A DNA stretch of 64,000 nucleotides from Stomorhina lunata (Eukaryota; Arthropoda; Insecta; Diptera; Rhiniidae): assembly GCA_933228675.1 (NCBI GenBank), contig OW121742.1:128379983-128443982 (forward strand), read 5' to 3'. Each line of letters starts with the position of its first letter. Within the stretch, counting starts at the first letter, position 1. Shown here piece after piece: positions 37,367 through 47,209 of this stretch. A program made the position numbers and the translations under genes. The notes under the pieces are model-generated. The model was not told where the DNA came from. It saw only the letters and a list, made by a program, of their open reading frames with translations, and did no database searches.

Positions 37367-37424
37367 TTTTTTTTTATTATTTTAAAACAATTTTTAAACA
37401 TTGTTTTAAAATAATAAAAAAAAA
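37367..37424. repeat. Perfect 25-bp inverted repeat (hairpin)
   Basis: 37,367-37,391 (nine T, then ATTATTTTAAAACAAT) is the exact reverse complement of 37,400-37,424, with an 8-base loop. Transcribed, it could form a 25-bp stem. Confidence 0.9.
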
Positions 37425-37744
37425 TAATAATAACAAATGGTAGGTCAATAGGAGCCATTTTCCATATGACATACATATATTCCATAGTAAAGTTTTGGAT
37501 AAGGATGTATTGATAAATATCTCAAAAGGAAAAAAAGATCCTTTTAAGAAATAAAAAGCTTATGATAGAAGAAAGAAATAAAAGACAAAAAACTCATACA
37601 AATTGAATTCCACTTAAAAAATAGAAAGTGGTTTCATTATGTAAATTTTTTTATTTTCGTTTTCTGAAAAACAATGACATAGGAATCCATGAGATCGATA
37701 TATGTCATTTTTGTTGCCCGCCAACAAAAAAAAAAAACATTAAC

Positions 37745-37898
37745 TTCCTTCAAGATAAATATTTTTTTTTCGAAAAATTTTCTCAGAAAAAAAATTTCGA
37801 TAAAAAATATTTTTCTGTTGAAAAATTTTCAATAAAAAAAATTTCTATAAAAAAATTAAAAAAAAAAAATATTCACGCTTGATTCCGATCTGTTACAA
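37745..37898 (-). repeat. Short F1-type array remnant with part of module M
   Basis: A few GATAAAAAATATTTTTC / GAAAAATTTTC units, then TATTCACGCTTGATTCCGAT and CTGTTACA, corresponding to the end of module M at 24,966-25,047. Confidence 0.6.
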
Positions 37899-38129
37899 AA
37901 AATATTTGTGGAGACAATAAATTCCTCCACGAGTTTCGATGGTTGGTTAGGTCATATCTTCAGGAGAAGTTTCCCTACATTTAGATAGATCGAAAACCTC
38001 GCATTATTACCTGTTTTACAAACACAATCATTACGAATTGTATTTGTAAACCAATGACAAAGTCTTAGATTATCAACTGAACAAAAGTAAACAAACATTC
38101 TTCAGTTTCATATTCCATCACTTCTCACA

Positions 38130-38406
38130 TCTATAGAAAAATTTTTGGTAAAAAATTTTCTATAGAAAAATTGCATAGAAAAATTTTCTATAGAAAAATT
38201 TTTGGTAAAAATTTTCTATACAAAAATTTTTGGTAAAAAAATTTTCTAAAGAAAAATTTTTGGCAAAAAATTTTTTTATAGAAAAATTTTTGGTAAAAAA
38301 ATTTTCTATAGAAAATTTTTTGGTAAAAAATTTTCTATACAAAAATTGTTGGTAAAATATTTTGTATAGAAACATTTTACCAAAAATTTTTGGCAAAAAA
38401 ATTTTC
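38130..38406 (-). repeat. F1-type minisatellite, GGTAAAA subfamily (left part)
   Basis: Nine or so units of TTTTTGGTAAAAAAATTTTC + TATAGAAAAA. The GG in place of GA separates this subfamily. It is interrupted at 38,407 by an SINE-like cluster and continues at 39,475 in the same subfamily and orientation. Confidence 0.9.
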
Positions 38407-38577
38407 TGAAAGAAATTAATTTTAGTTGAACCAGAATTTATGTTGATGGTCGTGGGTTCGAGTCGGGCTCAGGTTCATGTCATAAATTATTTTTTTTAAT
38501 TTATGATTTTTAAATTAGATGAATAAATTTTTAGGAATACTGAAAAAACTATGTGACACTTAGCAGTGTGGAATGCT
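38407..38577 (+). repeat. S1 SINE-like repeat, copy 1 (3' truncated); left arm of inverted repeat
   Basis: The head reads TAGTTGAACCAGAATTTATG, GATGGTCGTG, GGTTCGAGTC (38,455-38,464; a good RNA polymerase III B box), GGGCTCAGG, then an AT-rich body. It is the reverse complement of 38,780-38,950 over 171 bp, with one mismatch noticed (GTCGGGC against GTCAGGC). Both heads start at the same base, which suggests a true element 5' end. Confidence 0.65.
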
Positions 38578-38586
38578 AAATGAAAA

Positions 38587-38950
38587 GAAAAAACTATGGT
38601 GGATAAGTTCGTCTAACTGAATCGATCATATGGTCATAGGTGAAATAGAAATGAGTGTTAATATAATTCTCGTTTTCAATTTCGCTTAAGAATTCAGTTA
38701 AATAGATGATCTTAACTACTGGCATCTAACAGTTGGTGACACAGTGTGCTGATGAAGTCCGTAGCGGGACAGAAAATGCAGCATTCCACACTGCTAAGTG
38801 TCACATAGTTTTTTCAGTATTCCTAAAAATTTATTCATCTAATTTAAAAATCATAAATTAAAAAAAATAATTTATGACATGAACCTGAGCCTGACTCGAA
38901 CCCACGACCATCAACATAAATTCTGGTTCAACTAAAATTAATTTCTTTCA
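38587..38950 (-). repeat. S1 SINE-like repeat, copy 2 (apparently full length)
   Basis: On the minus strand it runs from the tRNA-like head (38,950) through a body (GCAGCATTCCACACTGC on the plus strand) to a tail ending in CCACCATAGTTTTTTC near 38,587. Length is about 364 bp. No coding frame. tRNA-headed, non-coding structure fits a SINE, but an A box is not clear, so it may instead be a foldback element together with copy 1. Confidence 0.6.
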
Positions 38951-39148
38951 ATTAAATTGCATGGGCACCGCGATTTACATGTTTTCATTAACTCTTTCAA
39001 GTTGATACTAAATTCAAATTTGCATTAACGTAAAAGAATAAACAGAAACTTGTCAAAACAAAAATCTTTGTCTTCATTACCAGCTGATAGTTGGTTAAAG
39101 TACAAAGTAAATGTAGATTAATAAAGGATAGGAATACAAAACATAAAG
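38951..39148. other. Spacer between S1 copies 2 and 3
   Basis: About 200 bp that is neither array nor S1 (starts AATTAAATTGCATGGGCACC). It may have been carried in with the S1 cluster, because array flanks both outer sides. Confidence 0.5.
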
Positions 39149-39475
39149 GAAAAAACTATGGTGGATAAGTTCGTCTAACTGAATCGATCATATGGTCATA
39201 GGTGAAATAGAAATGAGTGTTAATATAATTCTCGTTTTCAATTTCGCTTAAGAATTCAGTTAAATAGATGATCTTAACTACTGGCATCTAACAGTTGGTG
39301 ACACAGTGTGCTGATGAAGTCCGTAGCGGGACAGAAAATGCAGCATTCCACACTGCTAAGTGTCACATAGTTTTTTCAGTATTCCTAAAAATTTATTCAT
39401 CTAATTTAAAAATCATAAATTAAAAACATAATTTATGACATGAACCTGAGCCCGACTCGAACCCACGACCATCAA
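39149..39475 (-). repeat. S1 SINE-like repeat, copy 3 (5' truncated)
   Basis: Nearly identical to copy 2 (the differences I noticed are CCCGAC against CCTGAC and a 1-base length change in an A run). It lacks the outer 36 bases of the head and passes directly from CACGACCATC into array sequence. 5' truncation is usual for retroposed SINEs. Confidence 0.65.
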
Positions 39476-41137
39476 AAAAATTTTCTATAGAAAAATCATT
39501 GGTAAAAAAATTTCTATAGAAAATTTTTGGCAACAAATTCTATAGAAAAATTTTTGGTCAAACATTACCTATAGAAAAATTTTTGGCAAAAAAATTTTCA
39601 ATAGAAAAATTTTTGGTAAAAAAAATTTCTACAGAAAAGCGTTGGTTAAAAAAATTTTCTATAGACAAATTTTTTACCAAAAATTTTTCTATAAAAAAGT
39701 TTTTGGTAAAAAAATTTTCTTTGGAAAAATTTTTGGAAAAAAAAACTTTCTATAGAAAAATTTTTTGTAAAAAATTTTCTATAGAAAAGTTTTTGTTCAA
39801 AAAATTTTCTATAGAAAAGTTTTTTGTAAGAAAATTTTCCATAGAAAAGCTTTGTATAGAAAAGATTTTGGTAAAAAAAATTTTCTTAAAAAAAATTTTT
39901 AGTAAAAAAATGTTCTTATGAAAATTTTTGGCAGAAAATTTTTCTATAAAAAATATTTGGTAAACAATTTTTCTATAGAAAAACTTTTGGTAAAAAAGAT
40001 AGTCTATAGAAAAATTTGTGTTAAAAAAAATTTTCTATAGAAAAATTTTTGGTAAAACAAATTTTCTATAGAAAAATGTTTGGTAAAAAAAATTTCTGTA
40101 GAAAAATTTTTGGTAAAAAAAAATATTAAACAATTTTTGGTAAAAATTTTATTAAAAAACAATTTTTTTTCTTCCGAAAAATTTTTTTTTAAAAAAAATT
40201 TTGTATGGAAAAATTTTTAATAAAAAAAATTTCAAAAATAACAAAATAGTCGGGATGTAAATATTTTTGTAAAACAAATTTCTTTAGAAACATTTTTGAT
40301 AAAAAATTTTCTATAGAAACATTTTTAATAAAAAAAATTTTATAGAAAACATTTTTGATAAAAATATTTTATATAGAAAGATTTTTGATAAAACAATTTC
40401 CATAGAAGCATTTTTGATAAAAAAATTTTCTATATAAGAATTTTTGATAAAAAAAAATTCTGTACAAAAGTTTTTGATAAAAATATTTTTACAAAATGGA
40501 GTAGAAAATTAAGTAGAAATTGGAAAAAAAATTTTCTTAGAAAAACTTTTGGTAAAAAATAATTTCTATAGAAAAATTTTTGGTAGAAAAAATTTTCTAT
40601 AGAAAAATTTTTGGTAAAAAAATTTTCTATAGAAAAATTTTTGGTAAAGAAAATTTTCTATAGAAAAATTTTTGGTAAAGAAAATTTTCTATAGAAAAAT
40701 TTTTGGTAAAAAAAAATTTCAATAGAAAAATTTTTGGTAAAAAAATTTTTGGAAAAAAAATTTCTATAGAAAAATTTTTGGTAAAAAAAAAAATTCTATA
40801 GAAAAATTTTTGGTAAAAAAAAATTTTACAAAAATTTTGTATGGAAAAATTTTTGATAAAAAAGTTTTCTTTAGAAAAATTTTTGATAAAAAATTTTCTA
40901 TAGAAACGTTTTTAATAAAAAAAAAATTTATAGAAAAAATTTTTGATAAAAATATTTTATATAGAAAGATTTTTGATAAAAAAAATTTCCACAGAAGCAT
41001 TTTTCATAAAAAAATTTTTCTATATAAGAATTTTTGATAAAAAAAAATTTCTATATAAATGTTTTTGATAAAAATATTTTTACAAAATGGAGTAAAAAAG
41101 TTTTTCTTTTTAAAACATCAGAACTGCACATTGAAGA
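39475..41137 (-). mobile_element. F1-type composite array ending in an F1 left end
   Basis: GGTAAAA-type units (39,475-40,200), part of module M (40,231-40,268), GATAAAA-type units (40,270-40,490), GGTAAAA units again (40,520-40,830), GATAAAA units (40,840-41,080), then on the minus strand the F1 left-end words (TTCAATGTGCAGTTCTGATG) up to 41,137. A roughly 225-bp block (40,282-40,506) recurs at 40,869-41,094, both ending in TTTTTACAAAATGGAGTA. The outermost F1 left-end bases are missing. Confidence 0.8.
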
Positions 41138-41139
41138 TC

Positions 41140-42270
41140 CTCTGTCCATAATTGTACATGAGAGTATACAGGACGTATAAGTAATAAACATTTATTTATT
41201 AATCATACGTAGGGTATAACTTGATGATCCTCCCAGAATAAAAAATTAACATTTTGTGCCATTTCCCCCACTGTTCTTTAATTGATTATATACCAAATGC
41301 TTGATAAATAAAAAATATTTATTTATTTAAAATCATTGAACCCTGTATTTACATACAAATGTTAGTAGTCTCTGTGTATTTATCTTTTCTATTGTTGTTT
41401 GATTGTTTAAACATTAATAGAAGACTTTATTTAATTATTTATATTGTAATTACTGTATGTTTTGTTTAATCTAAAGTAAACTTTTAATTTCTTCCTTGAG
41501 AAGGAGTAATAAATGTTTATTTATTATTATTTAATTTGTATAGAAATACGTGTATAGACAATTACATAAACTCCCCTTAAGCGTATGAGTATTATTTTTT
41601 AATATTTCTATAAAAAAAGTTTTTTTGTTCATACATTTATTATGAATTTTGTACAATTGTATAAAATAATCTGATTTAAAACTTTAATCTGTTTTGTTGT
41701 TGCTCTGGTTGTTTTCCATTTATTTTATTTATATATTTTTTTGCATATTTTCCGAAAAATATATCTTAGCTGAGATTGTTGTGTAGTGTTAAAAACTCAT
41801 ATTTGTAGTTTATATTTAAATTTAAATGTTTTTATTTATTTAAGCCACCTTCTATTTGAATTAACACATACACGTAGCAAAGAATGACAGACACACAAAC
41901 TTACATGCAAATGTATGTGTCTTCTATTGTATAACTGAACTGAAAGTCTTTTAGTGTTAAACTCTCATAGAGCAAAAGTATTATAACAATAACAACAATA
42001 AACTCGACAAGTTGTCAGTAAACTGCAAGTTTAAGTTAGTTTGAGTTAATTTTTACTTTTTTTTTGTTAGCGTTGCCGTTGTTTTGTTTTATATATTTAG
42101 TACTCATCTCCTTCATTAAACATTTACATTCTTATTCATAGCTAAATATTTAGTTCATTTGTTTGGGTATGTGTCGGTAGGTTTAATTCCCCAACAGTTT
42201 TTTAATGAATGTTCTTTATAAAAATTATTAAATGAAATTTCTATCAATTTTATAATTTGCTTCAAGAAAT
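41140..42270. other. AT-rich DNA, no gene seen
   Basis: No open frame or repeat family recognised. Confidence 0.55.
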
Positions 42271-42276
42271 TTTTCT

Positions 42277-42405
42277 TCAGTAATCAGTAAAATTTACTGA
42301 ATACTGAAAAAAGTTTTCAGTATTCAGTAAAATTTACTGAATACTGATTTTTTGTTTCAGTAATCAGTAAACATTTACTGATTACTGAAATGCTTACTGC
42401 AGTAA
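42277..42405. repeat. Three tandem palindromes with 40-bp period
   Basis: 42,277-42,307, 42,317-42,347 and 42,357-42,388 each have 15-bp arms of TCAGTATTCAGTAAA type. The second and third are perfect (31 bp with a 1-base centre; 32 bp with a 2-base centre), and the first has one mismatch. Starts are exactly 40 bp apart. A 12-bp palindrome TTACTGCAGTAA (42,394-42,405) follows. The CAGTAAA / TTTACTG word is thus present six times in about 110 bp. Confidence 0.9.
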
Positions 42406-42409
42406 AAAA

Positions 42410-43380
42410 GTAATGCAGTATGCCCATGTATGTTTTCTTGTTATTGGTATAGAAAATTTAACGACACCCAAGAACTGGATATATAAAGAATACCGTTTCC
42501 CAATCGGGTTATCTTTAGTGAAATATTCATGTTACAAACATTGTCTTTACTTTGAACTTGAGAACTACTGGGTTCTGCTATCACTTTAAATTGTTTAATA
42601 TTCGTAGTTGTCACAGAGTTTACTCTAATACATGTTCGTGATGGGTTAAGAATATATGTGAAAGAAAAACGTCAAAAGCCGGAGAAGCGTACCAACAGAA
42701 CTGGTTATACAATGGAAATATTTTCATATATCCAAGTGTGAATAACTGAATCCAACACAAGCAAGCCACAGTTGCTACTTTATACATATTAGTTGTTTAT
42801 ACTTGTATACATGTATTTATAAAAACGAAATCAGTCAGAAATGTTTATTTTTCATAATTAGAATTATCTTGGATTTTTTTTGTTAAGAAAGGCTAAATAG
42901 TCAAAAAATTATATTGTATTTCTTCAATTCGTAATGTCAATGGCGTTGCTATGTTGCCTATTAAACTTATGTAAATTTTAAAGACTTTTATATCCGGGTT
43001 AAAGAATAGGGAGTTATTTAGCTTAAAATTTTCAAATATAGAATTTTTACTCATTGTACAAAAATACTCTTATTTTTAAACTAAACATATTCTATTTTTT
43101 TATTTATGAAGTTAACAAGACTAAAAGTAATCTCATTTCTTATTAATAAATCTAGTAAAAAATAAATATTGCCCTCGTACTTTTGCATGTAAAAGGCTCT
43201 TTCACATTTTTTGGATTTCACGCGTATTAAATACTTTGGACTTTTTTCCTTTAGATTCTATCCATTATACCAGAACACTAAGAAAAATAAGGCATAATAA
43301 ATTATCTTCTTATATGTAGGTGTAAAACCCAACAAACTTTTGCTATCGAGAAATCCTATACAGAACTATAAGCTATTTGT
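42410..43380. other. AT-rich DNA, no gene seen
   Basis: No supported gene. It leads into the left half of an F2 copy. Confidence 0.5.
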
Positions 43381-43849
43381 ACCATAGGCGAAAAACTTTT
43401 GCTGCTGTATGTAATCATACACAAAATTGGTCTTAGAGCCACTTTTAATTATACGCATAGACTTAGAATCACTTCCTGAGACGATATAACGACGTTAGTC
43501 CGTTCGTCCGTCTGATTGGAAGGCTAGTAAACTTTCTAAGCATAGGTCCCAATTCTGTACATAATTTGATGAAATTTGGCATAAACATTTTTTTTCATAG
43601 TAGGACCGTTGTTGTTGAAAATGACTATAATGGGTCTATTATTTTTGGTACCTCCCATAGCTCTGGTTTCCCGGAATTGAAATTTTGGCCTCAAATTTTA
43701 GTATATTTTTATGAAATTGAAACTGAATACTGTTTATGTAAAAATAAATTACTGTAATAAATTTCGTTAAAATCGGTCCATGTATGACTTTAGCTTCCAT
43801 ACAAACTCTTCTGTCAAACGTTACTAAAAAGAACAGAACAAAAAAATAG
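43381..43849 (+). mobile_element. F2 repeat element, left half (split by F1)
   Basis: ACCATAGGCGAAAAACTTTT, then TTAGAATCACTTCCTGAGAC, GTCCGTTCGTCCGTCTGATT, TGATGAAATTTGGC, CCCGGAATTGAAATTTTGGC and ATCGGTCCATGTATGAC follow the order of the 6.84-kb copy. They stop at the point equivalent to about 7,365 there, where the F1 left end begins. Confidence 0.75.
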
Positions 43850-45212
43850 TCGGCAGAGTTGCCGTTTTTAATACTTTTAACTTAAAAAGGTATTTTTTCA
43901 ATGTGTAGTTCTAACGTTTTAAAACGAAAAAGTTTTCTTCTCCATTTTTTTTTATTTTTTTTATTAAAAATTTTTCTATAGAAAATTCTTTTATCAAAAA
44001 TTTTTCTATAGAAAATTTTTTTATCAAACATTTTTCTATAGAATTTTTTTTATAAATTTTTTTTATTAGAAATTTTTCTAAAGAAAATCTTTTTTTTATC
44101 AAAAATTTTTCAATAGAAAATTTCTTTATCAAAAATTTTTCAATAGAAAATTTTTTTATCAAAAATTTTTCTATGGAAATTTTTTTATCAAAAATTTTTC
44201 TATGGAAATTTTTTTTATCAAAAATTTTTCTATAGAAAATTTTTTTATCAAAAATTTTTCTATAGAAAATTTTTTTATCAAAAATTTTTCTATAGAAAAT
44301 TTTTTTATCAAAAATTTTTCTGTAGAAAATTTTTTTATCAAACATTTTTCTACAGAAAATTTTTCAACAAAAATTTTTCTATACAAAATTTTTTTTTTAT
44401 CAAAAAAAAGGTCAAATAAAATCATTAAAATAATTATAAAAATCATCAAAATAATGAAAACCTTTTTATCAAAAATTTTTCCATAGAAAATTTGTTTTAT
44501 CAAAAATTTTTCTATAGAAAATTTTTTTATCAAAAATTTTTCTATAGAAAATTTTTTTATCAAAAATTTTTCTATAGAAAATTGTTCTATCAAAAATTTG
44601 TCTATAGAAAATTTTTCTGTAATAATATTTTTCTATAGAAATATTTTTTTTTTTATCAAAAATTGTTCTATAGAAATATTTTTTTTATTAAAAATCTTTC
44701 TAAAGAACATTTTTTTATCAGAAATTTTTCTATAGAAATATTTTTTTTTAGAAATTCTTATTAAAATTTTTTCTATAGAAAATATTTTGATCAAAAATTT
44801 TTCCGTAGAAGATTTGAAAATTTTTTAATATAAAAATACAATTTTTACAGAAAAATATTTTTATCGAAAAATTTTCCAAAGAAAAATATCTAAAAAAATA
44901 TAAAAATCTAAAATTGTTTAATATTAGAATTTATTTCTGTTTTGAAAAATATTCCCAAAATTTACAAAAAATATGGGAATATTTGTTTAAAAAAAGAAAA
45001 GTGTCGTGACAACAATGTTCGAGATTTCATTTTTTGTTCTCTCGAACCGTTTATTTGTCTCTTGTTAGACAAAGCGGCACCAACAAACTCTGTTAATATC
45101 CAAATTCAAACTGAATGATTTTAATACTTATTTTCACGAGTTTTATTAATGATCGTGGTATTTACGAAAATTCATCGGCTTCTGGTGGTATGGGCTGCCT
45201 ACTCCTGATTAT
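43850..45212 (+). mobile_element. F1 repeat element, copy D (best complete copy, inside F2)
   Basis: The left end begins TCGGCAGAGTTGCCG, itself nearly palindromic, then TACTTTTAACTTAAAAAGG and TATTTTTTCAATGTGTAG. The array spans 43,965-44,890. The right module (44,930-45,212) has TTCTCTCGAACC, ACAAAGCGGCACCAAC, TCCAAATTCAAACTGAATG, TTAATGATCGTGGTATTTAC, CATCGGCTTCTGGTGGTATG and GGCTGCCTACTCCTGAT. F2 sequence flanks both sides, so the interruption defines the element as about 1.36 kb. It contains no plausible protein-coding gene. Superfamily not determined. Confidence 0.8.
43965..44890 (+). repeat. 30-bp minisatellite inside F1 copy D (least diverged)
   Basis: Around 30 units. Runs at 44,220-44,340 and 44,505-44,580 repeat the 30-bp unit almost without change. 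A non-array block (about 44,400-44,460; TCATTAAAATAATTATAAAA) interrupts it. ORFs of 140 and 144 codons on the minus strand, and one on the plus strand, come from the 3-divisible unit. Confidence 0.9.
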
Positions 45213-45452
45213 GACAATTTTATGTTTAAAAATTGCACTAAAAATGTTTGTATAAGCTGTAATCAAATTAAAATTTCTAGACAATCGGTCCACATTTGAC
45301 CCAAACTCTCATATAAGGCTAGTGGCAGAAATAAGTATATAAGTGTTAAGAAAATGTTGGTATGATGACAAAATTTAACAGAAATTCAGGAAAAAGAGGG
45401 GTATCACATGGTCGGCTTGACCGATTAAAGCGCTTCCTAACTTGCTTTTATT
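45213..45452 (+). mobile_element. F2 repeat element, right half (split by F1)
   Basis: It resumes at TATGACAATTTTATG, then ACAATCGGTCCACATTTGAC, CTCTCATATAAGGC, GGTATCACATGGTCGGCTTG and ACCGATTAAAGCGCTTCC, the same order as the right part of the 6.84-kb copy. Confidence 0.75.
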
Positions 45453-46202
45453 AATTTTTTGTTGAAGAAGTGCTATAAGAATAAAAACATTCGATTGTTT
45501 TTATGTGCTTAGATTTTGTTAAGTTTTAAACAAATTCTTTAAGTCTTAAACAATTAATGTTTTAAAATCTTCTATAAATATTTTCTAAGATAGATCCTAG
45601 AAGACAGGCATAAGTATTATCCTCTAAATGCCTACAAAGTAATTTCGTGAACGTAAATGTTTAATAAAAGATCTCCAAGTCGTATGTATGTTAGTGGGTA
45701 CTATTTTTCATTACTTGAAAAAGAAACAAGTTGGATAAAGGCGAGAAGAAGTAAAAAACTAGTTTCATTTACACAAAATTGCATAATTCATGGATTGTAT
45801 TGTTATGAATGCATGCATGTGCTTGTTTGTTAGAATGTGAATTTTTAGAGAAAAAAGGCATATTTTTCTGTCTAACAGCGCCGGGTGTAAGTAGAATTGT
45901 TAGTGATGGTATTGTTGCTGTAAACAACATTTCTTTTCAAAGTCTTTTTAGTCTTCCTTTTTTCATTTTATTTTAATTTTTTTTTGTGCTGTCCCATAAA
46001 GTCATGTTGCTGTTGTTCTTGTTGTTTCGTGTTAAGTCTTGGACAGAAGAATTTACAATTCGCAATATAAATAGTAGATAAAAAGATGCACATGCCTAAA
46101 CATATGTATCTATTGTATGTATGTAATGTGTGGTATTGTTAGAATGGGCTCATAGTTTTATACAACTTTTGTTGTGTATTGTTGTTTAGTTTATTTAGGT
46201 TT

Positions 46203-46223
46203 CGTTGTTGTTGTTGTTGCTGT
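46203..46223. repeat. (GTT)n microsatellite
   Basis: Six GTT-type units. Confidence 0.85.
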
Positions 46224-46743
46224 TCTACATTATGCTAAGTGCACTGTTGTATTTATGTTGTGTTGTTGTAAGTGCAAGTCGTTTAATGTTGAACCAGGAA
46301 GTTATTGTTGTCGTTGTATGATTGTCCTTCTGCTATGTTTGTGTGTATGTATGAATGTCGTTTGTTGTCAGTTTCTTGGTTGCTGGTTTGTCTCTATTAT
46401 TTTTATGCTTCCAAAGGTCAATAGTCTTGTAGGCATGTTGTACATTTAAGTATTAAACTTAAATATACATAAAATTGAAATTTATTATAAACTTATTTTT
46501 TTCATTTGTTGTTATTTAATCTTGGTTATTTTCTAACTTTAATATATTTATACCTCATATAAATAAAAGTAAGAAGATTTTAATTTTTTTAATTTTCAGA
46601 AACATTTACTTTAAATATTTTACTTTATCATGACATCCACCTTAAAGCATATAAATCTGATCAGATCAACTTCTGATTTGACTTAAGGATTTTTTATCTA
46701 TCGTTAGTATTTGTACTTATATTAGTATTATTTCTGGTATAAG

Positions 46744-46761
46744 TACATACATACATACATA
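46744..46761. repeat. (CATA)n microsatellite
   Basis: Four CATA units. Confidence 0.85.
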
Positions 46762-46869
46762 ATTCCTACTACACTTCAATTGGAACAAAAAGGTACTTCT
46801 ATCAGACAATGAACTGCCTCTGATTCTATTTTCCAGCTCCGAACGGCAAATACATTAATTTTACATAGC

Positions 46870-47000
46870 CTAATACTCAATAACCAGTAGTTAGCTGAGT
46901 TATGAGGTGAACCGCTTGTTTTTTAATCGAGTATCGAACTTGGGACCTCTGGTATGCTAGGCGGATGACTAACCTGCTATACCACTGCGGTCCACTATAA
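46870..47000 (-). repeat. tRNA-derived SINE or tRNA pseudogene
   Basis: On the minus strand: GGACCGCAGTGGTATAGCAG, GTTAGTCATCCGCCTAGC, ATACCAGAGGTCCCAAGTTC, GATACTC. TGGTATAGCAGG resembles a pol III A box, and GTTCGATAC (plus 46,931-46,939) a B box, at tRNA-like spacing. Acceptor and T stems do not pair properly, so it is not a working tRNA. An unrelated tail of about 60 bp follows the tRNA-like part, as in a SINE. Confidence 0.65.
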
Positions 47001-47039
47001 CTAAGATTTATTTCTACTAACAGTATCAACATTAGTTTT

Positions 47040-47205
47040 ACAAGTAAGAGAAATATTACTTGTATTTGTATATGTATAAGTACTAGCATTATAAGTGGTA
47101 TTGCTCATTTTATTATTAGTGTTAGTATTAGTAATATTACTACTAGTAGTACCAGTCTTACTAGTATTAGTACTAGTATCAGTACTTGTATAATATCCTA
47201 TAATA
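47040..47205. repeat. Degenerate TAGTAT/TACTAG trinucleotide-like repeat
   Basis: Dense TAGTATTAGT, TACTACTAGTAGTACC and TAGTACTAGTATCAGTAC words over about 160 bp, an old expanded microsatellite with local dyad symmetry. Confidence 0.75.
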
Positions 47206-47209
47206 TTTG

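Larger units (their letters stand above)
45455..46880. other. AT-rich DNA with short microsatellites, no gene seen
   Basis: Holds (GTT)n at 46,203-46,223 and (CATA)n at 46,744-46,761. A 91-codon frame (46,174-46,449), rich in C and V, is a product of the GTT/TGT-rich DNA. Confidence 0.5.

Noticed and set aside
43965..44890. Regularly spaced repeats suggesting a CRISPR array
   Set aside because: There are no unique spacers: the whole 30-bp unit repeats head to tail. The genome is eukaryotic and no cas-like genes are present.
43850..45212. Calling F1 a Helitron (DINE-1-like)
   Set aside because: Internal tandem repeats fit, but I could not find the TC start, CTRR end with hairpin, or insertion between A and T with certainty, so the class is left open.
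46174..46449. 91-codon cysteine- and valine-rich ORF, possible small secreted protein
   Set aside because: The cysteines and valines come from GTT/TGT microsatellite-like DNA. No signal peptide plus spacing pattern convincing enough to support a gene.
46928..46996. Functional tRNA gene on the minus strand
   Set aside because: Box-like motifs are present, but acceptor and T stems do not pair. I therefore call it a SINE or pseudogene.
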